Below, piece by piece: positions 6,835-16,248 of a stretch of 44,124 nt of DNA. The stretch is taken from contig JASDTB010000099.1 of the NCBI GenBank assembly GCA_041441455.1, forward strand, positions 1-44,124, read 5' to 3'. The stretch comes from JAFIHK01 sp041441455 (GTDB lineage: Bacteria > Bacteroidota > Bacteroidia > Bacteroidales > UBA932). The notes under the pieces were generated by a model. That model did no database searches and was not told the origin of the DNA. It was given only the letters and a program-made list of their open reading frames with translations. Position 1 is the first letter of the stretch, and each line of letters begins with the position of its first letter. Both the position numbers and the translations under genes were made by a program.

Positions 6835-8682
6835 ATGATGAACCAAGAATTTAAAACTACTGCTCCAGAGGAGCAATTCAAGGATGGAGATATTCTTGAA
6901 ACTATGCCTGATTTAGAGATGCAAAACGAAGCTGCAGACTTTTCTGAACTTAGCCTTAAGGAGATAATCCAGAACTTCCAGGAGATGGTTGATAGAGGCG
7001 ACCAGCAGGAGATGTATAAGAATGCCGATGTCTTAAAGGCTGCTTTTTATAAAACTCTCAAAAAGGAGAAAATAGCGATTGGATTCCAGGTTCCGTCAGA
7101 AGACGAGACTATCATGACTGACTCTGAAAATGAAGAGACTGTAGTTTCTAACAATCCTTTTGCAGAGTTGGAGAGAGGATTCAAACAACTTTATTCTCAG
7201 TATAAATCGATGAGATCATCTTATGTAATGTCGATTGAGAAGCAGAAAGAGGAAAACTACACTCAAAAGGTAAAGATTTTAGAAGAGCTAAAAGCTTTGA
7301 CAGAGGCTCAGGAAGATCTTCAACAAACCTTCCCTGCTTTCAGAGAATTGCAAAACAGATGGAAAACGATAGGACCTGTTCCTCAGAATCACACAAAAGA
7401 TACTTGGGACAACTATCAATATCTTGTTGAGAAATTCTACGACTATGTTAAGATCAATAATGAATTAAGAGACTTAGATCTTAAGAAGAACCTAGAGATG
7501 AAGCTAACTCTTTGCGAAAAAGCAGAGGCTCTAGTTGAGGAGACAAGTATCGTAAGTGCTTTCAAAAAACTTCAAAAATATCACGAAGAGTGGAGAGAAC
7601 TTGGTCCAGTACCAAAAGACCAACGCGAAGCTATTTGGGAAAGATTCAAAAAAGCAACTTCGGAGATCAATAAAAAACAACAGGACTATTTCGAAAGACA
7701 GAAGGATGAGCAAAAAGGCAATCTAGAGAAGAAGGCGGCATTGTGCGAAAAGTGCGAGGCGATTGCAAATTCCGAAAATAACGATAATAAAGATTGGAAT
7801 GCTTTAACAAAAGAGGTAGAGGCATTACAGGCAGAATGGAAGACAATTGGTTTTGCTTCTAAGAAAGAGAATCAAAAAATATACGATAGATTCAGAGCTG
7901 CCTGCGATTTATTCTACAGTTCTAAAAGAGAGTTTTACTCGATGTTCAAGAACACAATGCAAGAGAATCTAGATAAGAAAATTGCACTTTGTGAACAAGC
8001 TGAAGCATTGAAAGACAGCGAAGATTGGAAGAAAACAACAGATCAATTGATCAATCTACAGAAAAAGTGGAAGGAGATCGGTCCTGTTGCCAGAAAACAA
8101 TCTGACATTGTGTGGAAAAGGTTCAGAGCTGCTTGTGACTACTTCTTCGATAATAAAGCTAAACATTTCAGTTCTGTTGATGAGTCGTATGAAGCAAACT
8201 TGCAGAAAAAACTTGAATTGATCGCCGAAATCAATGAATACAAACTTGATTCCAAGACTTCAGAAAACATTGAAGCACTAAAAGACTTCCAAAACAGATG
8301 GGCTGAAATTGGATTTGTTCCAATTAAGGAGAAAGAGAAGGTGCAAGCTGCATACAGACATGCGATGGACACTAAATTTGCAGACCTTAGATCAGCAGAA
8401 AACGAGAACAGATTTAATAGTTTCAAAAAGCATCTAAAAGATATCAAGACATCAAACAAAGGTGATAAAGGTCTTAGAGTTGAAAGAGACAAGTTGGTTC
8501 AGAAGTTCCGTAAAATGGAATCTGATATAGCTGTTTGGGAGAACAATATGGGATTCTTTGCAAAATCGAAGAATGCTGATGCATTGTTATCTGATCTTGA
8601 GAAGAAAATTGCCAGAGCAAAAGAGGAGTTGGCTCAAATAGAGGAGAAGATTAAATTAATTGACAAACAACACGAAGAATAG
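6835..8682 (+). CDS. DUF349 protein with five repeats
   Basis: 615 residues, highly charged and helical. After an acidic N-terminal region (1-115) five DUF349 repeats follow, marked by W-x-x-[IL]-G at Trp176, 253, 335, 412 and 489, a spacing of 77-82 residues, each followed by an aromatic-rich helix (for example ERFKKATSEI, DRFRAACDLF). The C-terminus (about 545-615) is a predicted coiled coil. DUF349 proteins are three-helix repeat proteins without an established role. The gene starts an operon: yidC begins 4 bp after its stop. This suggests, but does not show, a link to translation or membrane protein insertion. The start is ATG 6835 (ATGATG), placed after the promoter box. Confidence 0.88.
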   Translation: MMNQEFKTTAPEEQFKDGDILETMPDLEMQNEAADFSELSLKEIIQNFQEMVDRGDQQEMYKNADVLKAAFYKTLKKEKIAIGFQVPSEDETIMTDSENEETVVSNNPFAELERGFKQLYSQYKSMRSSYVMSIEKQKEENYTQKVKILEELKALTEAQEDLQQTFPAFRELQNRWKTIGPVPQNHTKDTWDNYQYLVEKFYDYVKINNELRDLDLKKNLEMKLTLCEKAEALVEETSIVSAFKKLQKYHEEWRELGPVPKDQREAIWERFKKATSEINKKQQDYFERQKDEQKGNLEKKAALCEKCEAIANSENNDNKDWNALTKEVEALQAEWKTIGFASKKENQKIYDRFRAACDLFYSSKREFYSMFKNTMQENLDKKIALCEQAEALKDSEDWKKTTDQLINLQKKWKEIGPVARKQSDIVWKRFRAACDYFFDNKAKHFSSVDESYEANLQKKLELIAEINEYKLDSKTSENIEALKDFQNRWAEIGFVPIKEKEKVQAAYRHAMDTKFADLRSAENENRFNSFKKHLKDIKTSNKGDKGLRVERDKLVQKFRKMESDIAVWENNMGFFAKSKNADALLSDLEKKIARAKEELAQIEEKIKLIDKQHEE

Positions 8683-8686
8683 TTTT

Positions 8687-10534
8687 ATGAACAAAAATTC
8701 CATTATTGGATTTTCGCTTATCGCCGTTATACTGATCGCGTTCAGTTGGTATAATTCAAAGGTGTTTACTGAACAGCAAAAAGAGCAATTTAAGAACGAC
8801 TCGATTGCGGCTGTAAAGATCGCTGAGCAAAAGAAATTGATGCCTGCCGATTCAACTGACACTTCTGCGATGAAAGTCCTTGATAGTAATGCTGTTGCTG
8901 CATCTAGCATTTATAAAGATACATTGCTCGATAAAGCAAGTAAAGGATCTAAGGAGATAACAACTTTAGAAAACAATAAGATTAAGGTTGATTTGTCTAA
9001 TATCGGAGCTCAACCAGAAATGGTTCAGATAAAGGGATATTACTCTTATGATAGTCTTGATCTTAATCTAGTAAAACAAAATCAAAGTAAGTTTGAACTT
9101 AAGTTTTTTACAAATCAAGAAATAGCCACCAGCAACTTTGCTTTTACAAGACAATCTGTTGATGACTCTTCGGTAACCTATCGTTTATATGTAGACTCTG
9201 TATCATTTGTTGAATACAAATATACCCTTCCAAAAGATAGTTATATGTTGAATTTGAATATCCGTTTTTCAGGAATGGATAAGCAGATTCAGAAGAATGT
9301 AACAAATATCGACCTTAATTGGATGATGGATGTCCCTAGATTTGAGAAAGGTTATGACAACGAGAAAAACTACTCAACAGTAGTCTATAAGTTCCCTAAT
9401 TCTAAAGGGGTAGAAGACCTTGGAATGCGTAAAGAGGAGTCTAGTGAAGATATTAAAACCAAACTATATTGGTTTGCATTTCAACAACAATTCTTTTCAG
9501 CGATACTTGTGTCGGATAATAGCTTTACAAATGGAAAGCTCTCTTATACCCAATACCCAGAGACTGATCCATCAAAAAATTTGATGAGATGCGAGGCAAA
9601 CATGCAGATTCCGTTTGTCGCAAGCGAAGATGTATCGGTTCCGTTACAATTCTACTTTGGACCAAATCACTACAAAACTCTTAAATCTTATGATAAAGGG
9701 TTTGAGAAGATTGTTCCACTTGGAGGATTTTTGATTGGTTGGATTAATAGATTTTTCATCATTCCTACATTCGATATTCTTAACAACTTTATAGGCAATT
9801 ATGGTTTAATCATCTTGATATTAACACTTATTATCAAATTGATTATCTCTCCGCTTACCATTAAATCTTATATGTCTTCGGCAAAAATGAGAGTTCTCAA
9901 ACCCGAAGTTGATAAGATCAATGCAAAATACCCTAAGTCGGAGGATGCAATGAAGAAGCAACAAGAGGTAATGGGGCTCTATCGAAAGACAGGCGTAAGT
10001 ATGTTTGGTGGATGTCTGCCAATCTTGCTCCAGTTCCCAATTCTCTTTGCGATGTTCAAATTCTTCCCAGCATCATTCGAACTTCGTCAACAAGGATTCT
10101 TGTGGGCTGATGACTTGAGTGCTTACGACTCAATTTTGAATTTGCCGTTCAGTATTCCTCTATATGGCGACCATGTGAGTCTGTTTGCATTGTTAATGGC
10201 AGTTTCGATGTACTTCTATTCAAGAATGAATATCGACCAACTCTCTGCTGGTCCACAAATGGCTGGAATGAAGTTTATGTCATTGTACTTTATGCCTCTA
10301 TTCCTTCTAGTACTTTGTAACAATTTCTCAAGTGGTTTGAGTTACTACTACATGTTATCGAATGTGATAACTATGATTCAGACTTGGGTTATCAGAAAGT
10401 ATTTTGTGGATGAAGATAAGATATATGCCAAGTTAAAAGAGAAGGCAGCAGGTCCAGCTAAGAAATCTAAATTCCAAGAGAGACTTGATGCTGCGTACAA
10501 AGCTCAACAACAAAAAGCAAAACCAAAGAAATAA
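8687..10534 (+). CDS. yidC: Membrane protein insertase YidC
   Basis: Inserts and folds inner-membrane proteins, alone or with SecYEG. 615 residues from ATG 8687: first span at about 5-22 (SIIGFSLIAVILIAFSW), a large periplasmic domain (about 25-340), and the conserved insertase core from about 351 (GWINRFFIIPTFDILNNFIG onward) with five spans. SYMSSAKMRVLKPEVDKI marks the cytoplasmic coiled-coil hairpin. At the position of E. coli Arg366 in the hydrophilic groove there is Lys (IIKLIISPLT). The tail is Lys-rich, as expected for ribosome contact. A TTG at 8660 would extend the frame by nine residues into the preceding gene; ATG 8687 is preferred. Second gene of the DUF349-yidC-YggS operon. Confidence 0.96.
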   Translation: MNKNSIIGFSLIAVILIAFSWYNSKVFTEQQKEQFKNDSIAAVKIAEQKKLMPADSTDTSAMKVLDSNAVAASSIYKDTLLDKASKGSKEITTLENNKIKVDLSNIGAQPEMVQIKGYYSYDSLDLNLVKQNQSKFELKFFTNQEIATSNFAFTRQSVDDSSVTYRLYVDSVSFVEYKYTLPKDSYMLNLNIRFSGMDKQIQKNVTNIDLNWMMDVPRFEKGYDNEKNYSTVVYKFPNSKGVEDLGMRKEESSEDIKTKLYWFAFQQQFFSAILVSDNSFTNGKLSYTQYPETDPSKNLMRCEANMQIPFVASEDVSVPLQFYFGPNHYKTLKSYDKGFEKIVPLGGFLIGWINRFFIIPTFDILNNFIGNYGLIILILTLIIKLIISPLTIKSYMSSAKMRVLKPEVDKINAKYPKSEDAMKKQQEVMGLYRKTGVSMFGGCLPILLQFPILFAMFKFFPASFELRQQGFLWADDLSAYDSILNLPFSIPLYGDHVSLFALLMAVSMYFYSRMNIDQLSAGPQMAGMKFMSLYFMPLFLLVLCNNFSSGLSYYYMLSNVITMIQTWVIRKYFVDEDKIYAKLKEKAAGPAKKSKFQERLDAAYKAQQQKAKPKK

Positions 10535-10551
10535 TTTGAAGTGATACTAAA

Positions 10552-11202
10552 ATGAGTATAGCTCAGAATATTATCAAAATAAAATCGGAACTGCCGCCTG
10601 ATGTAAATCTGGTGGCAGTTTCCAAATTCAAGCCCAATGAAGATATTCTTGAGGCTTATAATGCAGGTCAAAGAGATTTTGCGGAGAGTCGTCCTCAAGA
10701 ACTGAGTGCAAAAATCAAGGAGCTTCCTCAAGATATTTTGTGGCACTTTATTGGCCATTTGCAAACGAACAAGATTAAGATGATCTTGCCTGGTGTTCAC
10801 TTAATCCACTCTGTGGATAGCGAAAGATTGCTGGTAGAGATCAATAAATTTTGTGAAAAAAATAATATTGTAGCAGAGTGTCTTCTTCAGCTCTATATTG
10901 CCTCCGATGAGTCAAAACAAGGGATGGATAGCGTTGAGATTATTGATATATTATCTAGAAAAGATCAATTCAAATCTATTCGTTTTAGAGGATTAATGGG
11001 GATGGCATCATTAACTAACGACGAACAACAAATTCGTAGAGAATTCTTGAATCTTAAAACTGTCTTTGAGCAATTGAAGTTGAGTGAAGGGGCTGATTTT
11101 AATACTTTATCGATGGGAATGTCAGATGATTATCCTATAGCGATTGAGTGTGGAGGTAATATGGTTAGAATTGGGAGTAAAATATTCGGATCAAGATATT
11201 AG
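10552..11202 (+). CDS. YggS/PROSC-family PLP homeostasis protein
   Basis: PLP-binding protein with a single TIM-barrel domain, like the N-terminal domain of alanine racemase, that keeps free pyridoxal phosphate in balance rather than catalysing a known reaction. Lys25 in VAVSKFKPNEDI is the Schiff-base lysine; other signatures are WHFIGHLQTNKIK, LMGMASL, and SMGMSDDYPIAIECGGNMVR with the phosphate-binding SMGMS. 216 residues is the usual length. It follows yidC by 17 bp on the same strand, probably in the same transcript, and converges on ung. Confidence 0.95.
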   Translation: MSIAQNIIKIKSELPPDVNLVAVSKFKPNEDILEAYNAGQRDFAESRPQELSAKIKELPQDILWHFIGHLQTNKIKMILPGVHLIHSVDSERLLVEINKFCEKNNIVAECLLQLYIASDESKQGMDSVEIIDILSRKDQFKSIRFRGLMGMASLTNDEQQIRREFLNLKTVFEQLKLSEGADFNTLSMGMSDDYPIAIECGGNMVRIGSKIFGSRY

Positions 11203-11217
11203 TTCCTGAAACTAATA
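11197..11217. terminator. Weak hairpin between YggS gene and ung
   Basis: TATTAGTT (11197-11204) pairs with AACTAATA (11210-11217) over a 5-base loop, overlapping the stop codon of the + gene. There is no T-run after it, so intrinsic termination is uncertain. Confidence 0.3.
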
Positions 11218-11236
11218 ACGAATAAGGGCAATTAAT

Positions 11237-11896
11237 CTACCAGATAATTTCTGATAATCCTTGATTTTTAAGTAATTCATTAGTTTTGGAGAAATGTCTG
11301 CATCCGAAAAAAGCACCTCTGGCAAGAGGAGATGGGTGCGCTGCCTCCAAAATAAAATGTTTACTTGAGTCTATCAAATCCTTCTTGCTCCTTGCATAAT
11401 TTCCCCATAATAGGAAAACCAACCCTTTTTTATTGTCCGACAAGCTTTTTATGACAGCATCAGTAAATGTCTGCCAACCTATTTTGCTATGTGATGTTGG
11501 AGCTCCCGCTCTTACGGTCAACACAGCATTGAGTAAAAAAACACCTTGTTGAGCCCAGTGTTCAAGATTTCCAGATTTTTTAGGTTCAACACCTAAATCG
11601 GAGTAAAGCTCTTTATAAATATTATTTAAAGAGGGTGGGAGCGCAATGTTGTCGGGAACTGAAAAGGAGAGCCCATGTGCCTGGCCTGGGCCATGATATG
11701 GGTCTTGTCCAAGAATTACAACGGTTACTTTATCGAAAGGAGTCTTATTGAAAGCATTAAAGATGTTGCTCCCTTTAGGATAAATGGTTATACCCGAAGT
11801 TATATCTGCTTTAATAAAGTCAACGAGTTTGAGAAAGTAATCCTTCTCAAACTCGTCTTTTAATATCTGTCTCCAAGACTCTTCTATCTGTACCAT
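11237..11896 (-). CDS. ung: Uracil-DNA glycosylase, family 1
   Basis: Removes uracil from DNA as the first step of base-excision repair. The water-activating motif VVILGQDPYHGPGQAHGLSF (59-78) with Asp65 and the DNA-intercalating AHPSPLARGAFFGCRHFSKT are both intact; LLWGNYARSK is the uracil-recognition strand, although the more usual form of its last part is GAxAQ. 219 residues, normal. Its ATG overlaps the stop of lon by one base (TAATG), which suggests translational coupling from lon. Confidence 0.96.
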   Translation of the reverse strand: MVQIEESWRQILKDEFEKDYFLKLVDFIKADITSGITIYPKGSNIFNAFNKTPFDKVTVVILGQDPYHGPGQAHGLSFSVPDNIALPPSLNNIYKELYSDLGVEPKKSGNLEHWAQQGVFLLNAVLTVRAGAPTSHSKIGWQTFTDAVIKSLSDNKKGLVFLLWGNYARSKKDLIDSSKHFILEAAHPSPLARGAFFGCRHFSKTNELLKNQGLSEIIW

Positions 11897-14304
11897 TAGA
11901 AAATGAATTCCAAAACTTCTGAAATATTATTTACATATTTGAATGTAAGTCCTTTAAGGTAGATCTCCTTAATGTCTTTTACATCCTTTTCGTTCTCCGA
12001 AGATAGTATAATTGTCTTTACACCCGCTCTTTTGGCAGCAAGTATTTTCTCTTTGATTCCACCAACTGGTAATACTTTGCCTCGAAGAGTGATCTCTCCA
12101 GTCATTGCAATACCACTCTTTACCCTTTTTTTTCTGAATGCAGAGGCCATCGCACTTACCATAGTTATTCCTGCCGAAGGTCCATCTTTTGGAATTGCCC
12201 CTTCTGGTACATGTAGGTGAAGGTCTTTCTCAGAAAACTCTTTATACGAGATTCCAAGTGCTTCAGGATGAGATTTTAAATATTGGTATGCTATCACTGC
12301 AGACTCTTTCATGACATCTCCAAGATTTCCTGTAGTTGAGAGAATACCTTTTCCTTTGCTGAGACTACACTCTATAAACAGGATTTCGCCGCCATTTTCG
12401 GTCCATGCAAGGCCTGTAACTACTCCTGGTGCCTCATTGCCTTTCTGAAGGTCGTGCTGCGCCAAAGGAAGTCCTAATATTGTTCTAACCTCTTCTGGTC
12501 CTAATACTGCAGCGATCTCTTCGCCCATTGCAATTTTCTTAGCTGTTACACGTGCAATCTTTGCAATTTGTTTGTCAAGTCCGCGAACACCAGATTCTCT
12601 TGTGTATTCATTTACTATAGTATCAATACCCTCTTTTGAGAGTTTTAACTGATTCTTTTTAAGACCATGTGCCTCCATTTGTTTTGGAACAAGATGGTCT
12701 TTAGCTATATATCTTTTCTCTTCTGCCAAATATCCAGAAACAGAAATCATCTCCATTCTATCACGAAGAGCTGGATGTATTGCGCTGATATTGTTAGCAG
12801 TGGTGATGAACAAAACTTTAGACAAGTCATAGTCTATATCTAAATAGTTGTCATGAAATGCTGTATTCTGTTCTGGATCTAATACTTCTAATAAAGCAGA
12901 TGCTGGATCACCTCTGAAGTCACTGCTCACTTTATCAATCTCGTCTAATACTATTAGCGGATTAGAGGTTCCTGCCTTTTTAATCGAATTAATAATACGG
13001 CCAGGCATTGCTCCGATGTAGGTCTTACGGTGTCCTCTGATTTCCGATTCATCGTGAAGGCCACCAAGAGATATTCTTCCATAATTACGGCCTAAAGCCT
13101 TTGCAATGGATTTGCCAAGAGATGTCTTTCCCACACCTGGAGGGCCGTACAAGCAAATAATTGGAGATTTCATATCTCCTTTTAGTTTTAATACTGCTAA
13201 GTACTCAATGATTCTCTCTTTTACGGTCTCTAAACCAAAGTGGTCGCTGTTAAGCACTTTCTCTGCATGTTTAAGATCAAGATTATCTTGACTTGTCTCT
13301 TCCCATGGTAATTCTATCAAAAATTTAACATACGAAAGCTGTACATTGAAGTCAGGAGAGTTTGGATTAGATCTCTCTAACTTTTGCATCTCTTTCTCGA
13401 ATGTCTCAGCAACAGCTGCTGACCATTTTTTTGTTTTAGCCTGCTCCCTTAATTCGCTAAATTCCTGTATATTATTGTTGATTCCAAGCTCTTCTTGAAT
13501 GGTTTTAAGTTGATTGTTCAGATAGTATTCTCTCTGTTGTTGGTCAATCTCAACTCTTACTTTTTGCTGAATATCATCTTTTAACTTTAGTAGATCTATC
13601 TGCTTATTTAATAGCTCTAATAATTTTAACGCTCTGCTTTTTAGCTTGCTCTCTTTCAGAAGAGCAATTTTGTCTAGCGGATTTTCGAATTCCATACTAG
13701 AGGCGATAAAATTGATTAAGAAGCTGTTCCCTTCGATATTCTTGATAGCAAATGATGCCTCTTGAGGTAAATGTGGAGACAATTTGATGATATAAAGTGC
13801 AGCATCTTTGATTGATGCTGTAATTGCATCTAGCTCTGGAGTTGTTTTTTTAACCTTCTCCTCATCTAAATATTTTACTGTTCCTATAAAATATGGTTCA
13901 GTCCCAATTATCTCAAGTAACTTAAAACGTCTTACACCCTGTAAAATGATTGTAATACCGCCGTCGGGCATCTCTATGATTTTGATAATCTTTGCTAAAG
14001 TACCTACTTCGAACAGCTCTTTTGTCCCCGTTGGGTTTTCCTGACGTGCATCTCTTTGAGAAACTGCACCTAATATTCTATTTTGTTTGTAAACATCTCT
14101 AACCAATTTAATTGATTTCTCTCTGCCTACAGTTATTGGTATAATAGTTTCTGGAAATAGTACGGCATTCCTCAAGGCAAGGATTGGAAGTGTCTCCGGG
14201 AACTCCATGTCTTTTATGTCGTGACTATTTTCTATGCTCATCACGGGTATTAAGTTTACATCGTCGGCAACCGATGGTTGCATTAATAAATCTGATAATT
14301 TCAT
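11896..14304 (-). CDS. lon: ATP-dependent protease Lon
   Basis: Cytoplasmic AAA+ serine protease that degrades misfolded and regulatory proteins. Order: LON substrate-binding domain (about 38-235), coiled-coil region, AAA+ module with Walker A GPPGVGKT (387-394) and Walker B IVLDEID (451-457), then the protease domain with catalytic Ser710 (KDGPSAG) and Lys751 (GGIKEK). 802 residues, normal for LonA. The stop codon overlaps the start of ung by one base. The Omp85-like gene ends 82 bp upstream on the same strand. I found no TAnnTTTG box in that gap; heat-shock control is possible but not shown by sequence. Confidence 0.97.
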   Translation of the reverse strand: MKLSDLLMQPSVADDVNLIPVMSIENSHDIKDMEFPETLPILALRNAVLFPETIIPITVGREKSIKLVRDVYKQNRILGAVSQRDARQENPTGTKELFEVGTLAKIIKIIEMPDGGITIILQGVRRFKLLEIIGTEPYFIGTVKYLDEEKVKKTTPELDAITASIKDAALYIIKLSPHLPQEASFAIKNIEGNSFLINFIASSMEFENPLDKIALLKESKLKSRALKLLELLNKQIDLLKLKDDIQQKVRVEIDQQQREYYLNNQLKTIQEELGINNNIQEFSELREQAKTKKWSAAVAETFEKEMQKLERSNPNSPDFNVQLSYVKFLIELPWEETSQDNLDLKHAEKVLNSDHFGLETVKERIIEYLAVLKLKGDMKSPIICLYGPPGVGKTSLGKSIAKALGRNYGRISLGGLHDESEIRGHRKTYIGAMPGRIINSIKKAGTSNPLIVLDEIDKVSSDFRGDPASALLEVLDPEQNTAFHDNYLDIDYDLSKVLFITTANNISAIHPALRDRMEMISVSGYLAEEKRYIAKDHLVPKQMEAHGLKKNQLKLSKEGIDTIVNEYTRESGVRGLDKQIAKIARVTAKKIAMGEEIAAVLGPEEVRTILGLPLAQHDLQKGNEAPGVVTGLAWTENGGEILFIECSLSKGKGILSTTGNLGDVMKESAVIAYQYLKSHPEALGISYKEFSEKDLHLHVPEGAIPKDGPSAGITMVSAMASAFRKKRVKSGIAMTGEITLRGKVLPVGGIKEKILAAKRAGVKTIILSSENEKDVKDIKEIYLKGLTFKYVNNISEVLEFIF

Positions 14305-14386
14305 CCCTCTAATTATTACATGTTCTTACTCCGCCAAATTGTCAGAGTCCTTCTTCTATATCTATAAGGTCAATCTCTATGCCAAA

Positions 14387-15775
14387 CTAAAATATGGGTG
14401 TCTTGACTGAAAAGAAAAAGCCTCTATCTCTATATTGATTTGCAGAATACTCAACTGAGAAAACTGTATCGTAATAGGACACGATGTCGAATCCTGCTCC
14501 TCCACTATACAACAATCTGTTCGAAAGATAGTTGTTGAAAGATTTATGACTATTTGAGGCATATCCAATGTCAAAGAATCCCTTTCCGTAGATAGTAAAG
14601 TGGATCTTGTTGAATTTTGGTAGAAAAGAGAGAAAACCTATTGTGAAGACTCTCTTTTTTAGAATTTTATATTTTAAAGTAGATGCTGCTACAAAATAAT
14701 GTTGACCATCAGCAACATAATATTCATAGCCTCTAAGGTTTACATTGTTGTATCCGATTGCTTTATCTAAAATGTATGCATCAACATTTTTCAATGAATT
14801 ACCGGTCATTATTTTAAATGAAGAGTAGATTCTAGGTGTATGCATATTATATAATTGTATATCGGTTTTAAAATGTCCGTATCTGACCGACAAATCGTCA
14901 GTAATGTACATTCCGGTCTCTGCTCTAAATGAAAAACCCTGTGTCGGATATTGATAATTATCACGTCCATCATAGTTATAGATGTATGATAGAGCAAAAG
15001 ATCTATGTTTGGTGTCGGAATTTCCCCAATAAGTTGGATTAAGTAAAAAGATTGTGTCTTTTATCTTAGAAAATTCAAACATAAATTTAATAGAGTGCTT
15101 AACTTTTATTTTTGGTCTGTAAGTATAACCTAATCCAAAAGAGTACTTTTCTTCAATAAAGTCATCTTTTACCGAGACAAAGGCTGGCGCATTGAAAAGT
15201 GATTTGTAAGGAATTGTTTTTGAGAGTTGTGAGCCAATTCCGAAATCCAAAAGATGTTTCCCTTTTTTGTCGAGATTTATCTTTTCATATTCAAGTCTAA
15301 AGCCTTTTTGAAACCCCATTTTATAACTCACAGTAAGTGTGTGATTTAATCCTTGAAGATTGTAAGCTTTGACTCCTGCTTCGAGGGTGATTTTATTCCA
15401 GTCAGCACTCTTTAGCCATGTACTTAGATTACGATCTTCAAATACTACACTAATCATTGGCCAGTAATACCATCGCTCTTCGACACTTATAAAAACATTA
15501 ATTGAACCTTTTTCGTATGTGTCTGTTATATAGGCAACATCTACGTAGTTGAATAAAGAGAGGTTTAAAAGATTATTTTTACACTCATTGAAAATTTGAG
15601 ACAAAGAAGCGACATCCACTGAGTCCCCTTTGTTAAAAGGAATCTCATTGAAAATAACTGTCGAATCTGTGATCTTATTTCCCTTGATGTAAATGTTTGA
15701 AATACAAACCTTAGAGGATGAATAAGATGCTATAGACAATAATAGAGCAAATGCAAGTAATACAGACTTTTTCAT
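14387..15775 (-). CDS. Omp85/BamA-like outer membrane protein with one POTRA domain
   Basis: 462 residues from ATG 15775 with a signal peptide (MKKSVLLAFALLLSIASYSS). Residues about 24-100 form one POTRA domain (VCISNIYIKGNKITDSTVIF ... VEERWYYWP). The rest is a probable 16-strand barrel of alternating aromatic strands; DGRDNYQYPTQGFSFRAETG is the kind of motif found in the surface-antigen barrel (D15) family. A single POTRA and the short length set it apart from BamA (five POTRAs); it may be a TamA-like or BamA-paralogous assembly factor. The Phe-last rule for barrels is met: it ends VKTPIF. A longer frame from TTG 15793 is rejected because that codon lies in the promoter box. Confidence 0.85.
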   Translation of the reverse strand: MKKSVLLAFALLLSIASYSSSKVCISNIYIKGNKITDSTVIFNEIPFNKGDSVDVASLSQIFNECKNNLLNLSLFNYVDVAYITDTYEKGSINVFISVEERWYYWPMISVVFEDRNLSTWLKSADWNKITLEAGVKAYNLQGLNHTLTVSYKMGFQKGFRLEYEKINLDKKGKHLLDFGIGSQLSKTIPYKSLFNAPAFVSVKDDFIEEKYSFGLGYTYRPKIKVKHSIKFMFEFSKIKDTIFLLNPTYWGNSDTKHRSFALSYIYNYDGRDNYQYPTQGFSFRAETGMYITDDLSVRYGHFKTDIQLYNMHTPRIYSSFKIMTGNSLKNVDAYILDKAIGYNNVNLRGYEYYVADGQHYFVAASTLKYKILKKRVFTIGFLSFLPKFNKIHFTIYGKGFFDIGYASNSHKSFNNYLSNRLLYSGGAGFDIVSYYDTVFSVEYSANQYRDRGFFFSVKTPIF

Positions 15776-15790
15776 AATATTAGAGCTATG

Positions 15791-15798
15791 CAAATTTA
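15791..15798 (-). promoter_or_regulatory. -7 promoter box TAAATTTG before Omp85-like gene
   Basis: Perfect TAnnTTTG on the minus strand, 15 bp before ATG 15775. It contains the TTG that would otherwise open a longer frame. No clear -33 TTTG. Confidence 0.55.
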
Positions 15799-15857
15799 TT
15801 GTTTTTACGGTTGGAATGCTAAAAAACGGTTTAAAAAGTAAAAAAAAAGCTGAAATG

Positions 15858-15889
15858 TTGCATATATCAATAAAATAATAGTATTTTTG
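15858..15889 (+). promoter_or_regulatory. -33/-7 promoter of HU gene
   Basis: TTG at 15858-15860, 21 bp spacer, then TATTTTTG (15882-15889), which fits TAnnTTTG. The leader to ATG 15933 is about 40 bases and AT-rich, without a Shine-Dalgarno sequence. Among the best promoter matches in the window. Confidence 0.65.
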
Positions 15890-15932
15890 TTCGTCAAAAT
15901 ATAGACTAACCCTTTAATATTTTTTAATTATC

Positions 15933-16217
15933 ATGACAAAAGCGGATATCGTAAATGAAGTTGCTAAAGCAACTGGAATGGAAAAGATTGCTGTTCAAAA
16001 TGTAGTTGAAAGCTTTATGGAAAGTGTAAAAGATTCTTTATCTAAAGAAAAGAATGTTTACCTTCGCGGTTTCGGAAGTTTCATCGTTAAAAAACGTGCT
16101 AAGAAAACTGCCAGAAACATATCTAAAAATACTACTTTAGTAATTCCTGAGCACTTTATACCTGCTTTCAAGCCGGCTAAAGTTTTCATGAACAAAGTGA
16201 AAAACAACGTAAAGTAG
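15933..16217 (+). CDS. HU-family DNA-binding protein
   Basis: 94 residues, nucleoid-associated DNA-bending protein acting as a dimer. The N-terminal helices read MTKADIVNEVAKATGMEKIA, then the V-x-L-R-G-F-G-S-F signature (VYLRGFGSFIVKKR), the DNA-binding arm (KKTARNISKNTTLVIPEHFI) and PAFKPAKVFMNKV. The arm lacks the usual RNP(R/Q)TG and instead has ARNISKN, which I believe is common in Bacteroidota HU. Strong promoter upstream; followed at 31 bp by the tiny basic protein gene. Confidence 0.95.
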   Translation: MTKADIVNEVAKATGMEKIAVQNVVESFMESVKDSLSKEKNVYLRGFGSFIVKKRAKKTARNISKNTTLVIPEHFIPAFKPAKVFMNKVKNNVK

Positions 16218-16248
16218 TATTATAGTACTTTATTAAAATATTTTAATT

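Noticed and set aside
8660..8686. Nine-residue N-terminal extension of YidC from TTG
   Set aside because: It overlaps the end of the DUF349 gene, while ATG 8687 gives the normal short N-terminus before the first membrane span.
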